Assembly: GCA_017631315.1 (NCBI GenBank)
Contig: JAGBTN010000010.1
Location: 91,555 to 155,554, forward strand
DNA: 64,000 bases
Direction of reading: 5' to 3'
Source: Bacteroidaceae bacterium
GTDB taxonomy: Bacteria > Bacteroidota > Bacteroidia > Bacteroidales > Bacteroidaceae
The notes under the pieces are model-generated. The model saw nothing but the letters and a program-made list of their open reading frames with translations. It was not told where the DNA came from and searched no databases. A program made the translations under genes and the position numbers. This document shows, piece by piece, positions 34,625-41,978 of the stretch; position 1 is the first letter of the stretch, and every line of letters begins with the position of its first letter.

Positions 34625-34840
34625 ATGCAGATTCTCAATCCTTACGAAGATAAACGCAGGATTATTCTTCGTAAACGTGACCTTCAAAGTTGCCTAAAGC
34701 ATTGCGACTCCGATAAAGAAAAGATTAAGATACTAATGAATCTCGTCTTGAAACAAGAGAACCAAATTGCAGAACTTAAAGAAAACTATATCAAACTACT
34801 TCACGCAAGAGCCCAAGACATCATAATTGTTGAACAATAA
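34625..34840 (+). CDS. Small coiled-coil provirus protein, 71 aa
   Basis: Residues about 10-65 form a charged helix with heptad-like spacing (KRRIILRKRDLQSCLKHC, LVLKQENQIAELKENYIKLL), suggesting a dimeric coiled coil. Its stop overlaps the Rep start by one base (TAATG), so it is translationally coupled to Rep. No family recognised; a replication accessory role is inference from position. Confidence 0.65.
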   Translation: MQILNPYEDKRRIILRKRDLQSCLKHCDSDKEKIKILMNLVLKQENQIAELKENYIKLLHARAQDIIIVEQ

Positions 34841-36168
34841 TGTGTACATCTCCTTTATACATAAAAAACGAATTAGGTCGCAAAAGACAAGTTCCTTGCG
34901 GTGAGTGTGACGAATGTCTAACTCAGCGTGCTAATGATATATATGTACGTTGCAGACTTGAATACGAGAATTGCATACAACATGGCGGTATTGGCTTCAT
35001 GTGCTGTCTCACCTACTCGCCTAAACTCGTCCCTTATCTTACTTACAAAGGAAAGAAATACAAGGTATTCGATAAGATGGCTGTTATCAAGTTTATGAAA
35101 CGCTTACGTATCCGTATGGATAGAACATATAAGAAGTTCTACGGAAAGCCTGCACCTGATTTTAAGTATTTTGTTGCTTCCGAATACGGCACAAGTGAAG
35201 AAGGTCAACATCTACCCCACTACCATTTACTTTTCTTCTTCAAAAATAAAATTTCCCCTCGCTTCTTTAGTGTAATGTTTAGAGAGTCCACATATTCAAT
35301 ACGAGATAAAAAAAGATATTTCGGCTGGATACTCCAGTGCGAACCAATATGCCCCGAAAAAGGTGGTATCCACTATTGTAGCAAATACACACTCAAAGAC
35401 CAATCTTACGAAAATCAACGTCAAATAATTAAACAACTCATTGATGACAAAATGCACTTGGTAAATGCCATACACGGCATAAAAACACCCAAATTCAATG
35501 AACCCTTAACGAATATTGAAGAACTTCGCAATCAGTGTTTACGTTCAACCAAAGCATACAAAAAAGACCTTGAAGAAAACATTCGCCCACTGCGTCATAT
35601 GATGCAGTTCTATATGATATCAAATGACCTCGGAGCAACCGCCTGCGTGGAAAGATACGGCAGAAATCTCCAGTCCTGCCCCACTATTAATTTTGATGGC
35701 TTCGTATATAAACTCCCTCGTATAATCAAGGATAGATATGAGCGCATGTACGGTTATAAGGCACGCAAGTTCATGGATAAATTAACTATGCTTAACTCCC
35801 TCAATCAAGCATTAACCTCCCTTGTAGATTCAAACCAAATAACACGCCCAGAAGCAAACGACCTCAGCCTCTTTGCTAAAACTTATCTTTACCCCGAAGG
35901 TGGTCAATTAGTCATTCGTGAACCCAAAGATATTAACCTATTCGACACCCACCCCTCCCCCGTCCGCGACTTCTCCGACCTCGAAAATGAATTTACCTTC
36001 TTCTATGATAATGACTTCTATCACATGAAAGACCGTATAGAGTCCCTCATGCGTATATTCAACAACGATGATAACATGAGATTTAGAGCATCCCGAGCCC
36101 GAAGAAAACGAACTAAAGAACATGAAGATTATATACGAAAAAAACGTAATAAAGGATACATTAAATAA
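34840..36168 (+). CDS. Microvirus replication initiator (VP4, HUH endonuclease)
   Basis: 442 residues. A Cys cluster near the N-terminus (VPCGECDECLTQR) is typical of the family. The metal motif HLPHYHLLFFF has HUH at His127-Tyr128-His129. The catalytic tyrosines lie in HYCSKYTLK as Tyr179 and Tyr183 (Y-x3-Y), as in phiX174 gpA. It nicks the double-stranded form at the + origin, stays covalently bound and drives rolling-circle synthesis with host helicase. The C-terminus is Lys/Arg-rich. The M15 peptidase gene follows 18 bp later. Confidence 0.92.
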   Translation: MCTSPLYIKNELGRKRQVPCGECDECLTQRANDIYVRCRLEYENCIQHGGIGFMCCLTYSPKLVPYLTYKGKKYKVFDKMAVIKFMKRLRIRMDRTYKKFYGKPAPDFKYFVASEYGTSEEGQHLPHYHLLFFFKNKISPRFFSVMFRESTYSIRDKKRYFGWILQCEPICPEKGGIHYCSKYTLKDQSYENQRQIIKQLIDDKMHLVNAIHGIKTPKFNEPLTNIEELRNQCLRSTKAYKKDLEENIRPLRHMMQFYMISNDLGATACVERYGRNLQSCPTINFDGFVYKLPRIIKDRYERMYGYKARKFMDKLTMLNSLNQALTSLVDSNQITRPEANDLSLFAKTYLYPEGGQLVIREPKDINLFDTHPSPVRDFSDLENEFTFFYDNDFYHMKDRIESLMRIFNNDDNMRFRASRARRKRTKEHEDYIRKKRNKGYIK

Positions 36169-36186
36169 CTAACTAAACAAAACATT

Positions 36187-36630
36187 ATGAGACTATTTAA
36201 GTACTTCACAACCGAAGAAATGTTCACTAATTGCAGTGACATGGAAAAAATTCAAATCATTACAAAAGATGAAAACTTTATTAAACTTGGAAAACTCTTT
36301 CGATTCCTCGACCATTTACGGGATATTATTGGCTCTCCTATTGTGGTTACTAGCACTTATCGAGACACTGACCATAACAAAGCCGTTGGCGGTGTAGATA
36401 ATTCACAGCATACCCTCGCTGAAGCAGTAGACTTTAAGATTAAGAACGTCAATTTTACAGACGAAAATACCTATAACCTCATCACTTGCATAATCGCAAA
36501 CCTCAACGACAATACTACCCAGTTACTCGGTCAAGTAATCATATATGATACATTTATTCACATTTCACTCAAAAACCAAACCCACCAAAACTTAAAATTC
36601 TATGACAAACGAAAAAAAGGAACAAATTAA
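36187..36630 (+). CDS. M15-family peptidase (peptidoglycan hydrolase) of the provirus
   Basis: 147 residues. IVVTSTYRDTDHNKAVGG, NSQHTLAEAVDF and IYDTFIHISL supply the M15 zinc ligands His75, Asp82 and His125. The usual SxHxxGxAxD motif has Ala for Gly. M15A enzymes cleave peptidoglycan cross-links; in microviruses they are thought to help entry or lysis. No signal peptide. It overlaps the next small gene by 29 bp. Confidence 0.88.
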   Translation: MRLFKYFTTEEMFTNCSDMEKIQIITKDENFIKLGKLFRFLDHLRDIIGSPIVVTSTYRDTDHNKAVGGVDNSQHTLAEAVDFKIKNVNFTDENTYNLITCIIANLNDNTTQLLGQVIIYDTFIHISLKNQTHQNLKFYDKRKKGTN

Positions 36631-36721
36631 AAACATCATCAACTGGATCTGTACAATCCTTTCAGCTATTGCCGCAGGTATCTGCTCAACATCATGTGTA
36701 ACACATATAATTGGTAATTGA
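36602..36721 (+). CDS. Smalltalk-like small membrane peptide of the provirus, 39 aa
   Basis: MTNEKKEQIKNIINWICTIL then SAIAAGICSTSCVTHIIGN. One hydrophobic segment ends at STSCVTH, which resembles TTTSCIGH of the chromosomal smalltalk peptide at 21667. It overlaps the M15 peptidase gene by 29 bp. Chromosomal smalltalk genes also often neighbour a peptidoglycan hydrolase, so a joint role in envelope passage or lysis is a reasonable hypothesis. It has not been recognised from any characterised protein. Confidence 0.6.
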   Translation: MTNEKKEQIKNIINWICTILSAIAAGICSTSCVTHIIGN

Positions 36722-36722
36722 T

Positions 36723-37004
36723 ATGGCAAAAGATACATCTAAAACACCTCGAAAACCTAATTTTATTAGTACTCGCTTTTCTCCCTCTGTTGCTACTCCT
36801 AATCCTCGTCCTTTGAAGTATTACCAGATGCAGACAGACGAAGATGGTAATAGTAAATTTGTCGAGACTACTCCCGTTGCTCCTTCTATGGCTGCTGACT
36901 TTTCAATAGAGCAAAATGCGCTTCTTAATAGAAATGGTAGTCCCCAGTATCGTGTGAACACGGATATAACTGAACTTGAAGAAAACTTAACTAAATTGAT
37001 GTAA
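36723..37004 (+). CDS. Candidate internal scaffolding protein (VP3-like)
   Basis: 93 residues from the ATG at 36723, one base after the preceding stop. The sequence is basic and Pro/Ser/Thr-rich at the N-terminus (TSKTPRKPNFISTRFSPSV) and acidic at the end (NTDITELEENLTKLM), without membrane segments. It lies directly before the capsid gene, the usual place of VP3 scaffolding genes in gokushovirus-like phages. The family link is by position and length; sequence similarity was not checked. Confidence 0.55.
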   Translation: MAKDTSKTPRKPNFISTRFSPSVATPNPRPLKYYQMQTDEDGNSKFVETTPVAPSMAADFSIEQNALLNRNGSPQYRVNTDITELEENLTKLM

Positions 37005-37005
37005 T

Positions 37006-38757
37006 ATGGCTAATCAACAGACAAAAATAGATAACTCCCTTACCGAGGTACGAAGTAACCATAACCTTTCATTTAACTGGTTAGGTTCTGCCGATTACGG
37101 ACGAATTGTACCTTTTCACTGGCAAGAACTTGTCGCAACCGACCACGTAAAAACACTCAAACCACGAATTGAGATGCAAATGTTGCCGATTGCTTCTCCG
37201 TCGTTTGGTAAGATGTCAATATACGTCCATTATTTTGCAGTACCCATTAGGCTACTCTGGAATGAGGCTTATGATTTTTTCAGCCAAACTGGCAAAGGTA
37301 AGAATGCAATTCCTCCCTATTGGACTGGCGAAGATTTCCAAGTAGCATCCGACTATGGAGATAACGGTTCCCTTGATGAGTGGGAAACTGGCATTTGGCT
37401 TGGTAGTCGAGGATTGTACAAACATTGGACTTCTTTTGGTCTCCCTCCATTTTGGAGAGGTTCTAACCTTCCAAACGGTCAACAAGGTTATTATGGTATT
37501 GGCGAAAATGATAAGATTTCTCTTCTTCCCTTCCGTGCTTATAATCAAGTATGGTGGGACTTTTACCGAGACCCCGAATTAGTGCCCGATGATAATATAG
37601 ATTTCCACATTCGTAGAACAAGTGGCAGAGAGAAAAACTATAATGAGAGTGGTTCTAATGTCATTATGGAAAAGGAAAATATCTATGTTCCTCGTGTCCG
37701 CTCTATCAAAGATGTTTGGTTCAGTCAACTTTTTGCAAGCAACGGTACAACACCTTATAATATTTATCTTGGTGACCGTACTTTGAGCAATAGTGGTACG
37801 AGCGCCCAGCCTATTATCACGAGCGAAGATGGTGAACATGCACGAAACCATAGACGTGCAGAGGCTTTGACTCGCATGGCAGAGCGACTCTCTTTGAGTG
37901 GTAAACGTCAAATTGATATGCTGTACACCCAGTATGGTGTTAAACCCCAGTTCTCAAAGTTGAATATGGCACAATACATTGGTGGTGGTAAATCCGATGT
38001 TTTGATTACCGATATTACTTCTTCTGCCGATACTGCCCTTCCAGAAGCTGGTTTAGATGGTAAACCACTCGGGTCTAAGGCTGGTCAAGGTTACTGCCAG
38101 TTGTCCGATATTGACATTGACTTTACTGCTTCCGAGCCTACTATTCTTCTTGGTGTTTTCTCTATTATGCCTAAAGTTCATTTTGTACAAGGTCTTGGTA
38201 AGGAATGGTATCGCAACACCCTTACAGACTTTTTCAAACGAGAACTTGAACATATTGGACAAGTAGCAGTTCCAAAGAAAGAAGTAGGTGTAAATTACTT
38301 TGGTTTTGATGTCACTCCTTCTGCTGGAACAGAACAACGTCCGTATTATAGTGTTGAAAATAACGATAAGACTTTCGCTTTTACGCAACCTTATTACGAG
38401 TATAAACGCAAGTGTGACGTATTAGCTGGCGATTTCATGTATTATCACACAAAAACCTCGCTTACAGATGATAATCCCGATATTGCCTATATGCAGTCTA
38501 TGAATCTATTTGTAGATTATCCTGATGACCGAGAGTTTACAGCTGAAAATATGCAGTTGCCTGCAGCAGCTCTTAATAAACTCTTCTTCTACCAGGGTGG
38601 TAGTGTTTGGGATAACGTAGACGACCACTTCCATGTAGATATAGATGTAGAATGTATTATTAACAGACCTATGGACGGTTACGCAATTCCGACTCTTGAA
38701 ACTACCGAGAATCCCCATGCATCAACTGCACCCATTGGTAATAGTGTTCAACTCTAA
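37006..38757 (+). CDS. Microvirus major capsid protein (VP1)
   Basis: 583 residues, within the range for gokusho-/alpavirus VP1. LSFNWLGSADYGRIVPFHWQ, KTLKPRIEMQMLPIASPSFG and MSIYVHYFAVPIRLLWNEAY are the conserved N-terminal beta-barrel blocks, and DMLYTQYGVKPQFSKLNMAQ, YIGGGKSDVLITDI the mid-protein blocks. It forms the T=1 icosahedral shell. Long inserted loops (about residues 120-260 and 330-350) fit the variable surface protrusions of the group. A terminator hairpin follows. Confidence 0.95.
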   Translation: MANQQTKIDNSLTEVRSNHNLSFNWLGSADYGRIVPFHWQELVATDHVKTLKPRIEMQMLPIASPSFGKMSIYVHYFAVPIRLLWNEAYDFFSQTGKGKNAIPPYWTGEDFQVASDYGDNGSLDEWETGIWLGSRGLYKHWTSFGLPPFWRGSNLPNGQQGYYGIGENDKISLLPFRAYNQVWWDFYRDPELVPDDNIDFHIRRTSGREKNYNESGSNVIMEKENIYVPRVRSIKDVWFSQLFASNGTTPYNIYLGDRTLSNSGTSAQPIITSEDGEHARNHRRAEALTRMAERLSLSGKRQIDMLYTQYGVKPQFSKLNMAQYIGGGKSDVLITDITSSADTALPEAGLDGKPLGSKAGQGYCQLSDIDIDFTASEPTILLGVFSIMPKVHFVQGLGKEWYRNTLTDFFKRELEHIGQVAVPKKEVGVNYFGFDVTPSAGTEQRPYYSVENNDKTFAFTQPYYEYKRKCDVLAGDFMYYHTKTSLTDDNPDIAYMQSMNLFVDYPDDREFTAENMQLPAAALNKLFFYQGGSVWDNVDDHFHVDIDVECIINRPMDGYAIPTLETTENPHASTAPIGNSVQL

Positions 38758-38773
38758 TTTAATGTTTAACATT

Positions 38774-38801
38774 AGTGAGGGATTAACTTCCCTCACTTTT
38801 T
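38774..38801 (+). terminator. Terminator after the capsid gene
   Basis: AGTGAGGGA (38774-38782) and TCCCTCACT (38789-38797) form a perfect 9-bp stem with a 6-nt loop, then TTTT. It may lower VP2 relative to VP1. Confidence 0.8.
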
Positions 38802-38814
38802 AACTTTTATAGAT

Positions 38815-40008
38815 ATGTGGCCAGCAATAATAGCAGCAGGTGGATCCATTCTTGGCTCTGCCCTCGGTGGTATCTTTGGCATTGGTTCAACTAATAGTGC
38901 AAATAGTGCTAATTTGCAAGCAACCCGAGAAACGAACGAAGCTAATAAACAACTTGCTCAACAACAAAACAATTTTAACTATCGAATGTGGCAGGAGAAT
39001 AACCAGTATAATTCTCCCCTCGCCCAGATGAGACGATTCCGAGAAGCAGGATTAAGCGGTGCAGCAGCAGCCCAAGCGGTTTCAGGTGTTCCCTCCCAAC
39101 CAGTCCAGTCCGCTAATCTTGCCAATCAAGTAACACCCCCACCAGTTCAAGCACCCGATTATTCCTTCATAGGTCAAAACTTCATCGGCATTGCACGAGA
39201 ACTTGCAGCCTTGAAGAAAGAAAATGCAGAAGCGAACATTGCAGAAACTAATGCACAATGGCAGCCCGATGTAATTCTTACCAAAGTTGGTGCAGAGCAG
39301 GCAGCATGGAAACTTACCATGCAGCAACTTTTTGAAAATCAAAATACCTTTGGTTTACGTATGAATGGTATGTGGCTTGATAATGAGGGAAAAATGCGGT
39401 ATAATCGAAACCTTGAATTAATGAATCAAAAACTTAATCAAGATATTGATTTGTTACAGAAACAGGTAAATGCCTTTGACCGCAATAACGAAATTAATTA
39501 TCAAAAATCTGTTCAAGAACTTAGAAATTTAATAAAGGACGGAATTAACAAAGACAAGCAAGGTCAGTTAACAGATGCACAGATAGCTAATACAAATGCC
39601 AATACTGGTAAAACATTAGCCGAAACTGAAAATGTTTATAAAACTGGCGAACAGATAGAAGCCGTTACAGAAGGACAACGAATAAATAATAGTATTCAAA
39701 GTATTCAAAAGATTTTGGCTGAAAATGGTTATCCCGACAATTTCCAGCAACGTGTAGCTTCTTTGATGTCATCAGGGCAGATGTCCGAAGATAATTTATT
39801 AAAATTTGTCGAGAGCCTTGAGAAAGGACAAGACATTCACAAGTTGGCTGCTGATGGTAATTTTGACATGATGTTATATTATTACACAGTATTTAATGAA
39901 GGAACAGTACAAACAATAGATAAAGGAACTAACATACTTGGCAACATTCTTGGTAATGTTACTCCAAAACTAAGTTTTAAGTTCAATAAGTTTTATAAAG
40001 CTAAATAA
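38815..40008 (+). CDS. Microvirus DNA pilot protein (VP2)
   Basis: 397 residues. A glycine-rich hydrophobic N-terminus (AAGGSILGSALGGIFGIGST), then the family-typical NFNYRMWQENNQYNSPLAQM, RRFREAGLS segment, then a long Gln/Asn-rich helical region (about 150-300). VP2/gpH proteins form the tube that carries ssDNA across the envelope. The C-terminus ends in basic residues. Confidence 0.92.
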   Translation: MWPAIIAAGGSILGSALGGIFGIGSTNSANSANLQATRETNEANKQLAQQQNNFNYRMWQENNQYNSPLAQMRRFREAGLSGAAAAQAVSGVPSQPVQSANLANQVTPPPVQAPDYSFIGQNFIGIARELAALKKENAEANIAETNAQWQPDVILTKVGAEQAAWKLTMQQLFENQNTFGLRMNGMWLDNEGKMRYNRNLELMNQKLNQDIDLLQKQVNAFDRNNEINYQKSVQELRNLIKDGINKDKQGQLTDAQIANTNANTGKTLAETENVYKTGEQIEAVTEGQRINNSIQSIQKILAENGYPDNFQQRVASLMSSGQMSEDNLLKFVESLEKGQDIHKLAADGNFDMMLYYYTVFNEGTVQTIDKGTNILGNILGNVTPKLSFKFNKFYKAK

Positions 40009-40013
40009 TTTAG

Positions 40014-40021
40014 TATATTTG
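40014..40021 (+). promoter_or_regulatory. -7 box (TATATTTG) before the last small provirus gene
   Basis: Exact TAnnTTTG, 5 bp after VP2 and 17 bp before the 36-aa ORF. The small gene can thus be transcribed on its own. Confidence 0.6.
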
Positions 40022-40038
40022 CACAAAAATTGATTCAT

Positions 40039-40149
40039 ATGGAAAAACTCGTTAAAATCATTCTTTCTATTATCATTTTTTGGATGCTCTTATCTACTAT
40101 CTTATTACTTATGTATATTCTCTTTATAGTATTCTTGTTTATGTCTTAA
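40039..40149 (+). CDS. 36-aa single-span membrane peptide of the provirus
   Basis: MEKLVKIILSIIIFWMLLST then ILLLMYILFIVFLFMS. Nearly all residues after position 7 are hydrophobic, giving one long membrane helix with a short basic N-terminus. It has its own -7 box. By analogy with the single-span lysis protein E of phiX174 it is a candidate lysis peptide, though no sequence similarity to E is seen. It is the last gene of the provirus. Confidence 0.65.
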   Translation: MEKLVKIILSIIIFWMLLSTILLLMYILFIVFLFMS

Positions 40150-40519
40150 AAGCAACTTGGAGTGGACATAGAAACAAAGCTTGTTGATATGTCTACTCGG
40201 TTTTGCTACCACCCTTAAGCACTCGAGCGAAGCGAGTCCTTTATATAATATGCAAATTTTTGCATAAATTCAAGAAGACATGTCTCTCGATCGACTCTTA
40301 ACTGGCTGCTTTTATGCAGCCTTTTTGTATATTATAGTGCATATTTATACTACACCCGGTAAAGTCCGGGTAGCGGACACTTGTACATAATTGCTAATCG
40401 ACACAACCCTACTTGTGTTTGTCGCTTCTCCGAAGTTGGTAGGCAAGTTTCTTGCCGTCAAATCCCCCTATTTTGTAATCTCTACTTTACAAATTCACAT
40501 CTTAACGAAAGAATTTCGC
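40150..40519 (+). other. Stem-loop-rich noncoding block at the provirus right end
   Basis: No convincing gene in 370 bp. It holds at least five hairpins: ACTCG/CGAGT at 40221-40237 containing GCGAAGC; ACCCGG/CCGGGT at 40354-40371; CGACACAA/TTGTGT-GTCG at about 40399-40424; GGCAAG/CTTGCC at 40442-40456; TTTGTAA/TTACAAA at 40472-40493; plus the terminator at 40304. A dense hairpin region is expected for the origin and packaging signals of an ssDNA phage, but the exact Rep nick site is not identified. Confidence 0.6.
40304..40326 (+). terminator. Terminator of the provirus late transcript
   Basis: GGCTGC (40304-40309) and GCAGCC (40316-40321) with a TTTTAT loop and TTTTT after the stem. Confidence 0.8.
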
Positions 40520-40547
40520 CATAAACATAACACCCATTAACACCCAT
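40520..40547 (-). other. attR, dif-like Xer recombination site
   Basis: On the minus strand: ATGGGTGTTAA (XerC-type arm), TGGGTG (centre), TTATGTTTATG (XerD-type arm). Centre and most of the XerD arm are identical to attL; the XerC arms differ, as expected when only one arm comes from the phage. The XerC arm is a tandem copy of TAACACCCAT on the + strand. Confidence 0.8.
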
Positions 40548-40626
40548 ATATATTAAATGGCGACATTTACCAATTATCTTAGGTAAACATCGCCATTCAA
40601 AGATGTTTAACTATATCCTTCTGTTT

Positions 40627-41811
40627 TTACAGAATTCCGAGTTCAGTAAATACTTTTTTGAGTTTAACTACAGATTCGTCAACCTGTTCGCGAGTATGGT
40701 TTGCCATCAATGCGTAGCGAACAAGTGTGTCTTGTGGTGCGCATGCTGGCGGAATAACAGGATTGATAAACACTCCTTCTTCAAATGCCTTTGCAACAGC
40801 AATAAATGTTTTATCGGTGTCGCGAACATATAGCGGAATGATGGGGCTTTCTGTATCGCCAATCTCAAAACCTTCTTCGCGGAAACGTTTCAATGCATAG
40901 TTTGTAACACTCCAAAGTGCTTCGAGGCGCTCGGGCTCTTGCTTGATAATGTGTAATGCTTCTAAAGCAGCTGCAGTAGCGGCAGGTGTACAACTTGCAC
41001 TGAAAATATATGTGCGTGCAGTGTGGCGAAGCCAGTTGATAATACTGCTGTCGGCCGCAATAAATCCGCCAATAGAAGCCATACTCTTGGAGAATGTACC
41101 CATGATGAGATCTACTTCATCTGTCAATCCAAAATGATCGCAGACGCCACGGCCTTGTCTACCGAATACACCTAAGCCGTGTGCTTCGTCGACCATGATT
41201 GTTGCATTGTACTTCTTCTTAAGTCTAACGATTTCTGGCAAGTTGCAGAGGTCACCTTCCATGCTGAATACACCATCAACTACGATGAGTTTGATACGGT
41301 CGGGTTCGCACTTCAGAAGTTGCTTCTCCAAATCTTCCATATCATTGTGTTTGAACTTAAGTTGAGTAGCAAAGCTCAATCGACGACCATCAACGATACT
41401 GGCATGGTCACGATCGTCGCAAATGATATAGTCGTTGCGGTCAACCAGCTGGCTGATAACACCACTATTGACTGTAAAGCCAGTTGAGAAACAAAGTGCT
41501 TCGTCCTTGCCAACATACTCGGCAAGTTCTTTCTCGAGTTGTACATGGATATCCAGAGTTCCATTAAGGAAACGACTTCCTGCACAACCGCTACCGTACT
41601 TCTGCATTGCAGCACAACCTGCATCGATAATACGCTGGTCGCCTGTAAGACCTGTATAAGCGTTAGAGCCAAACATAAGCACTCTACGGCCACCCATAAC
41701 GACCTCAGTGCCTTGCTTTCCTTCTATCTCACGAAAGTAAGGATAAATTCCTTGCGCCATGAACTCCTGTGGGAGTGTATAACGAGCGCATTTTTCTTGT
41801 AATAATCCCAT
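40627..41811 (-). CDS. spt: Serine palmitoyltransferase (alpha-oxoamine synthase family)
   Basis: 394 residues, PLP enzyme of class II. MFGSNAYTGLTGDQRIIDAG, GSGCAGSRFLNGTLDIHVQL, IMVDEAHGLGVFGRQGRGV and the Schiff-base lysine in GTFSKSMASIGGF match the KBL/AONS/SPT group; the combination fits bacterial serine palmitoyltransferase, which joins serine and an acyl-CoA to 3-ketosphinganine, the first step of sphingolipid synthesis in Bacteroidales. KBL cannot be fully excluded by eye, but the divergent lipid kinase gene supports SPT. Cytoplasmic face of the inner membrane. Confidence 0.85.
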   Translation of the reverse strand: MGLLQEKCARYTLPQEFMAQGIYPYFREIEGKQGTEVVMGGRRVLMFGSNAYTGLTGDQRIIDAGCAAMQKYGSGCAGSRFLNGTLDIHVQLEKELAEYVGKDEALCFSTGFTVNSGVISQLVDRNDYIICDDRDHASIVDGRRLSFATQLKFKHNDMEDLEKQLLKCEPDRIKLIVVDGVFSMEGDLCNLPEIVRLKKKYNATIMVDEAHGLGVFGRQGRGVCDHFGLTDEVDLIMGTFSKSMASIGGFIAADSSIINWLRHTARTYIFSASCTPAATAAALEALHIIKQEPERLEALWSVTNYALKRFREEGFEIGDTESPIIPLYVRDTDKTFIAVAKAFEEGVFINPVIPPACAPQDTLVRYALMANHTREQVDESVVKLKKVFTELGIL

Positions 41812-41856
41812 AAATTTTTAATTCAATATATCCTTTGTAGGACAATAAATTTTATG

Positions 41857-41864
41857 CAAAGGTA
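41857..41864 (-). promoter_or_regulatory. -7 box (TACCTTTG, minus strand) of spt
   Basis: CAAAGGTA on the + strand, 45 bp before the spt start; exact TAnnTTTG match. Confidence 0.6.
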
Positions 41865-41959
41865 CTTCTTTTTCTTTATATATCGTTACTTTTGCTGGTA
41901 AAATTTCCATTAGATGTCTAATTATAATGATTAATTTATATAATAATGTAATTTTATAT

Positions 41960-41967
41960 TAACTTTG
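41960..41967 (+). promoter_or_regulatory. -7 box (TAACTTTG) of the lipid kinase gene
   Basis: Exact TAnnTTTG match ending 11 bp before the ATG, leaving a leader of only some 8 nt. Confidence 0.6.
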
Positions 41968-41978
41968 CAGAACAAATT

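Larger units (their letters stand above)
34374..40539 (+). mobile_element. Microvirus (ssDNA phage) provirus integrated at dif
   Basis: About 6.15 kb from repeat to repeat (34374 to 40522), a normal microvirus genome size. It is flanked by an 18-bp direct repeat (TAAACATAACACCCATTA) at 34374-34391 and 40522-40539 inside dif-like sites. It encodes a rolling-circle Rep (VP4), an M15 peptidase, a scaffolding-like protein, the major capsid protein (VP1), the DNA pilot protein (VP2) and four tiny proteins, and no integrase. This matches the Alpavirinae-like proviruses known from Prevotella and Bacteroides, which use host XerCD. All main reading frames are open, so it may be inducible. Confidence 0.9.

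Noticed and set aside
34374-40539. Provirus as a transposon or integrative element with its own recombinase
   Set aside because: No transposase, integrase or terminal inverted repeats; the HUH protein is a microvirus Rep and the ends are dif-like Xer sites.
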